The notes under the pieces are model-generated. The model was given only the letters and a program-made list of their open reading frames with translations. It was not told where the DNA came from and made no database searches. Shown piece by piece: positions 62,603 to 64,000 of a stretch of DNA of 64,000 bases. Every line of letters starts with the position of its first letter. The first letter of the stretch is position 1. Position numbers and translations under genes: made by a program. The stretch is from UBA1557 sp041675185 (GTDB lineage: Bacteria > Patescibacteriota > Patescibacteriia > Magasanikbacterales > UBA922): contig JBAYUH010000001.1 of NCBI GenBank assembly GCA_041675185.1, positions 15,337-79,336 on the forward strand. Direction: 5' to 3'.

Positions 62603-62782
62603 TCAAGACTAGCCTTCAAAACAACATCTTCAAAAATAATCCATCAACAATATGTACCACGATTCGCTTGGCAACGATCATTTCATGATCATATTATTCG
62701 AAATGAAAAAGAATATAATCAAATATATAAATATGTAGGTATGAATCCGGTGTTATGGAATAGAGATAGGAATAATATATAA
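62603..62782 (+). pseudogene. Remnant of a REP-associated (IS200-like Y1) transposase
   Basis: Open frame without a start, ending TAA at 62782. Reads LAFKTTSSKIIHQQYVPRFAWQ, RSFHDHIIRNEKEYNQIYKY, VGMNPVLWNRDRNN, which is the C-terminal end of the RAYT family: the WQRSFHDHIIRNE segment with the active-site Tyr region and the closing NNP-xxW motif. The first 100 or so residues, including the HUH His pair, are missing. Confidence 0.85.
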
Positions 62783-62807
62783 TAAAAAAATTTGTTAATC
62801 AAACACG

Positions 62808-62835
62808 GTAGGGACAGGTCGCGACCTGTCCCTAC
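62808..62835. repeat. Perfect 28-base palindrome (REP type)
   Basis: GTAGGGACAGGTCG followed by its exact reverse complement. Lies 25 bases after the transposase remnant, the usual place for REP sequences handled by RAYT enzymes. Confidence 0.85.
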
Positions 62836-63165
62836 AGACGTTGCAGAAAATCTAAATTTAAATATACCCACAACACCCTATTGACAAAAGTACTAAAATA
62901 TGGTCTACTGAACTTAGATTAGAAAGTGTCTTTTTGTATGTTTTCTATCTTACAACATCCAAAAAATGTGTAGGCAGAAAATTATAAAAATCTAATAACG
63001 TCTTGTCTGTGTTGGCCGAATAGTTGAAGTGTGTTTTGCAAAAAAAACATTTGAACATTTCGACCAACGTGTGGAGTGAAAGTTTTTTTGGGAATTATTC
63101 CAAAAACATACCACATACAAACAAACCCCTCTTTGAAAGAGGGAGGTGTAGAAGAGAGGTTTCTC
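62836..63165. other. Non-coding leader region
   Basis: No convincing gene. A possible promoter (TTGACA at 62881, 17 bases, TCTACT at 62904 with a TG extension) points at the lipoprotein gene. A CCTCTTTGAAAGAGG hairpin lies at 63129-63144. GC content rises from left to right. Confidence 0.4.
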
Positions 63166-63531
63166 GTGAAAAGTAGTTCGTCCCTCTTCATCCTCCTCAC
63201 TATCATAGTGGGAGGTTGCGATGCAACAACAGGTACAACAGGCAACGATGCTTCGACGTCATGCGACGGCAAGCAGGACAATCCTGCCTGCTATGTCGAC
63301 GTGACGACGACGGTCGCCGACACACATGTTTCTGCCGACTCGGCAGAGGATGTGTGTGGTGACACGCAACAGACTCAAGAAGAAGAGACAACTCCTCCTA
63401 AGGACTACACCGGCATGGTGTGTCCAGGACTCGGAGGGTGTATCCTTGAGCCTCTACCAGATGGAGAAGGATGGAAGTGTGGAGCAGAGCTCTTCTTTGC
63501 CCCATCTGCGGTTGAGGATAGTTGCTTCTGA
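63166..63531 (+). CDS. GC-rich Cys-containing lipoprotein
   Basis: 121 residues from the GTG at 63166, which has GAGAGG six bases upstream. The frame also opens further up (63076), but the GTG start leaves an ideal lipoprotein signal: VKSSSSLFILLTIIVGGC with lipobox IVGGC. The mature part is Thr/Asp/Glu-rich with seven further Cys (for example NPACYVD, VCPGLGGCILE), likely disulfide-paired outside the cell. The base composition is about half GC, unlike all neighbours, which points to recent transfer. Function unknown. Confidence 0.65.
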   Translation: MKSSSSLFILLTIIVGGCDATTGTTGNDASTSCDGKQDNPACYVDVTTTVADTHVSADSAEDVCGDTQQTQEEETTPPKDYTGMVCPGLGGCILEPLPDGEGWKCGAELFFAPSAVEDSCF

Positions 63532-63637
63532 ATCAACCTACCACCCTCTCAATGTTCACGCTAGTCTAGACTTCAAAAAAGTCAACACAAGCGCGAACAC
63601 CCATAGAAAATTTTTACAAAAAAAATTCTCTTAAAAC

Positions 63638-63667
63638 AAAAAATTCCTTTTAAAAGGAATTTTTTGT
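63638..63667. terminator. Bidirectional terminator
   Basis: AAAAAATTCC and GGAATTTTTT with a short TTTTAAAA centre, between converging genes. Confidence 0.85.
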
Positions 63668-63692
63668 TTATAAATAAAACTATAACATCAAA

Positions 63693-64000
63693 TTAAGGAA
63701 TAACAATTATAGCTCCATTATAACGTTTCCAAGGATTTTCAGAAATACTACTACCACCTAAACTAGGATCACATTGATCTTTACCTCTTACAGGATCATT
63801 ATTATATACTTTTTTAGTATAACAACCCTCAACAGGATTTCCTATAGGATCAGCTTTACCACTACTAATATCCCAATTATACCCCACCACACAACTCCCA
63901 TTACACCAACCCCAATTATCCAAGACTTGAACAGCGGGTTTGAAGACACAGACTTGACTATCGTCTTTCAGAGTATTTTCAGTTTCACCGATTTTTTTAC
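63693..64000 (-). CDS. Cys-rich C-terminus of a large surface protein, partial
   Basis: The frame is open to the right edge, about 102 codons, starting KKIGETENTLKDDSQVCVF in the visible part. It has VQVLDNWGWCNGSC, GCYTKKVYNND, QCDPSLGG and ends NPWKRYNGAIIVIP. In CPR genomes such WGWCNG...C...NPW...IIVIP tails close very large secreted proteins. Cys probably form disulfides. The 5' part is outside the window. Confidence 0.75.
   Translation of the reverse strand, partial: KKIGETENTLKDDSQVCVFKPAVQVLDNWGWCNGSCVVGYNWDISSGKADPIGNPVEGCYTKKVYNNDPVRGKDQCDPSLGGSSISENPWKRYNGAIIVIP

Noticed and set aside
62982..63281. 99-residue minus-strand frame
   Set aside because: Overlaps the lipoprotein gene and its leader; it has no recognisable motif, and the plus-strand lipobox and ribosome-binding site are much better support.
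1..64000. Recoded UGA (Gracilibacteria-type code)
   Set aside because: TGA ends several genes in the expected place, for example dprA and the GT2 gene at 5220, and no in-frame TGA breaks a conserved domain.

Overview
This window looks like a chromosome segment of a Candidate Phyla Radiation (Patescibacteria) bacterium, most likely in the Parcubacteria group. This is inferred from gene content, not from a marker phylogeny. The DNA is very AT-rich and genes are short and tightly packed with frequent ATGA overlaps. TGA is used as a stop (for example in dprA and the glycosyltransferase ending at 5220), which argues against the Gracilibacteria/Absconditabacteria code. Lineage-typical families include a giant Ser/Thr-rich S-layer-like protein, an ECF sigma/DUF5667 pair, a four-helix-bundle S23 protein, an O-antigen ligase with TPRs, and a large surface protein with a Cys-rich tail.

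Region 1 (1-30300, almost all minus strand) is a surface-glycan locus. Reading in transcription order from the right it holds: an O-antigen-ligase-like protein; gmd and fcl (GDP-L-fucose); a Wzm/Wzt ABC exporter; a pseudaminic-acid-type block (pseB, pseC, pseF, pseI, a DUF218 protein, a formyltransferase, and an N-acetyl-sugar amidotransferase with HisH/HisF partners); a fused cytidylyltransferase-aminotransferase; a methyltransferase; a LicD-like transferase; a run of glycosyltransferases including GT11 (fucosyl) and GT6 (blood-group type); an acyltransferase; UDP-glucose dehydrogenase; and galE. Together they can make GDP-Fuc, UDP-Gal, UDP-GlcA, a CMP-nonulosonate and a CDP-activated amino-alcohol, and assemble and export a glycan.

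Region 2 (30400-36720) holds the S-layer-like gene with an unusual structured leader, preceded by an ECF sigma/DUF5667 regulatory pair. Region 3 (37150-47180, plus strand) is housekeeping: an HTH regulator, an LCP protein, der, pth, dprA, topA, an unknown membrane protein and a Rel enzyme. Region 4 (47243-62503, mostly minus) has a coiled-coil protein, parB/parA, a tRNA-Leu invaded by a GIY-YIG cassette, a metallophosphoesterase, a membrane exporter, a D,D-carboxypeptidase, scpB/scpA, three membrane-glycan glycosyltransferases and aspS. Region 5 (62600-64000) is accessory: a decayed REP-type transposase, a REP palindrome, a GC-rich lipoprotein gene and the 3' end of a Cys-rich surface protein.

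A striking general feature is the intergenic DNA. Almost every spacer over about 80 bases is filled by one of several different short-word repeat families, each arranged as a word block followed by its reverse complement. The best candidates for undescribed biology are the tRNA-Leu/GIY-YIG insertion with its tRNA-derived repeats, the multi-branched RNA and mini-ORF in front of the S-layer gene, and the S23 cassette whose leader is duplicated beside gmd.
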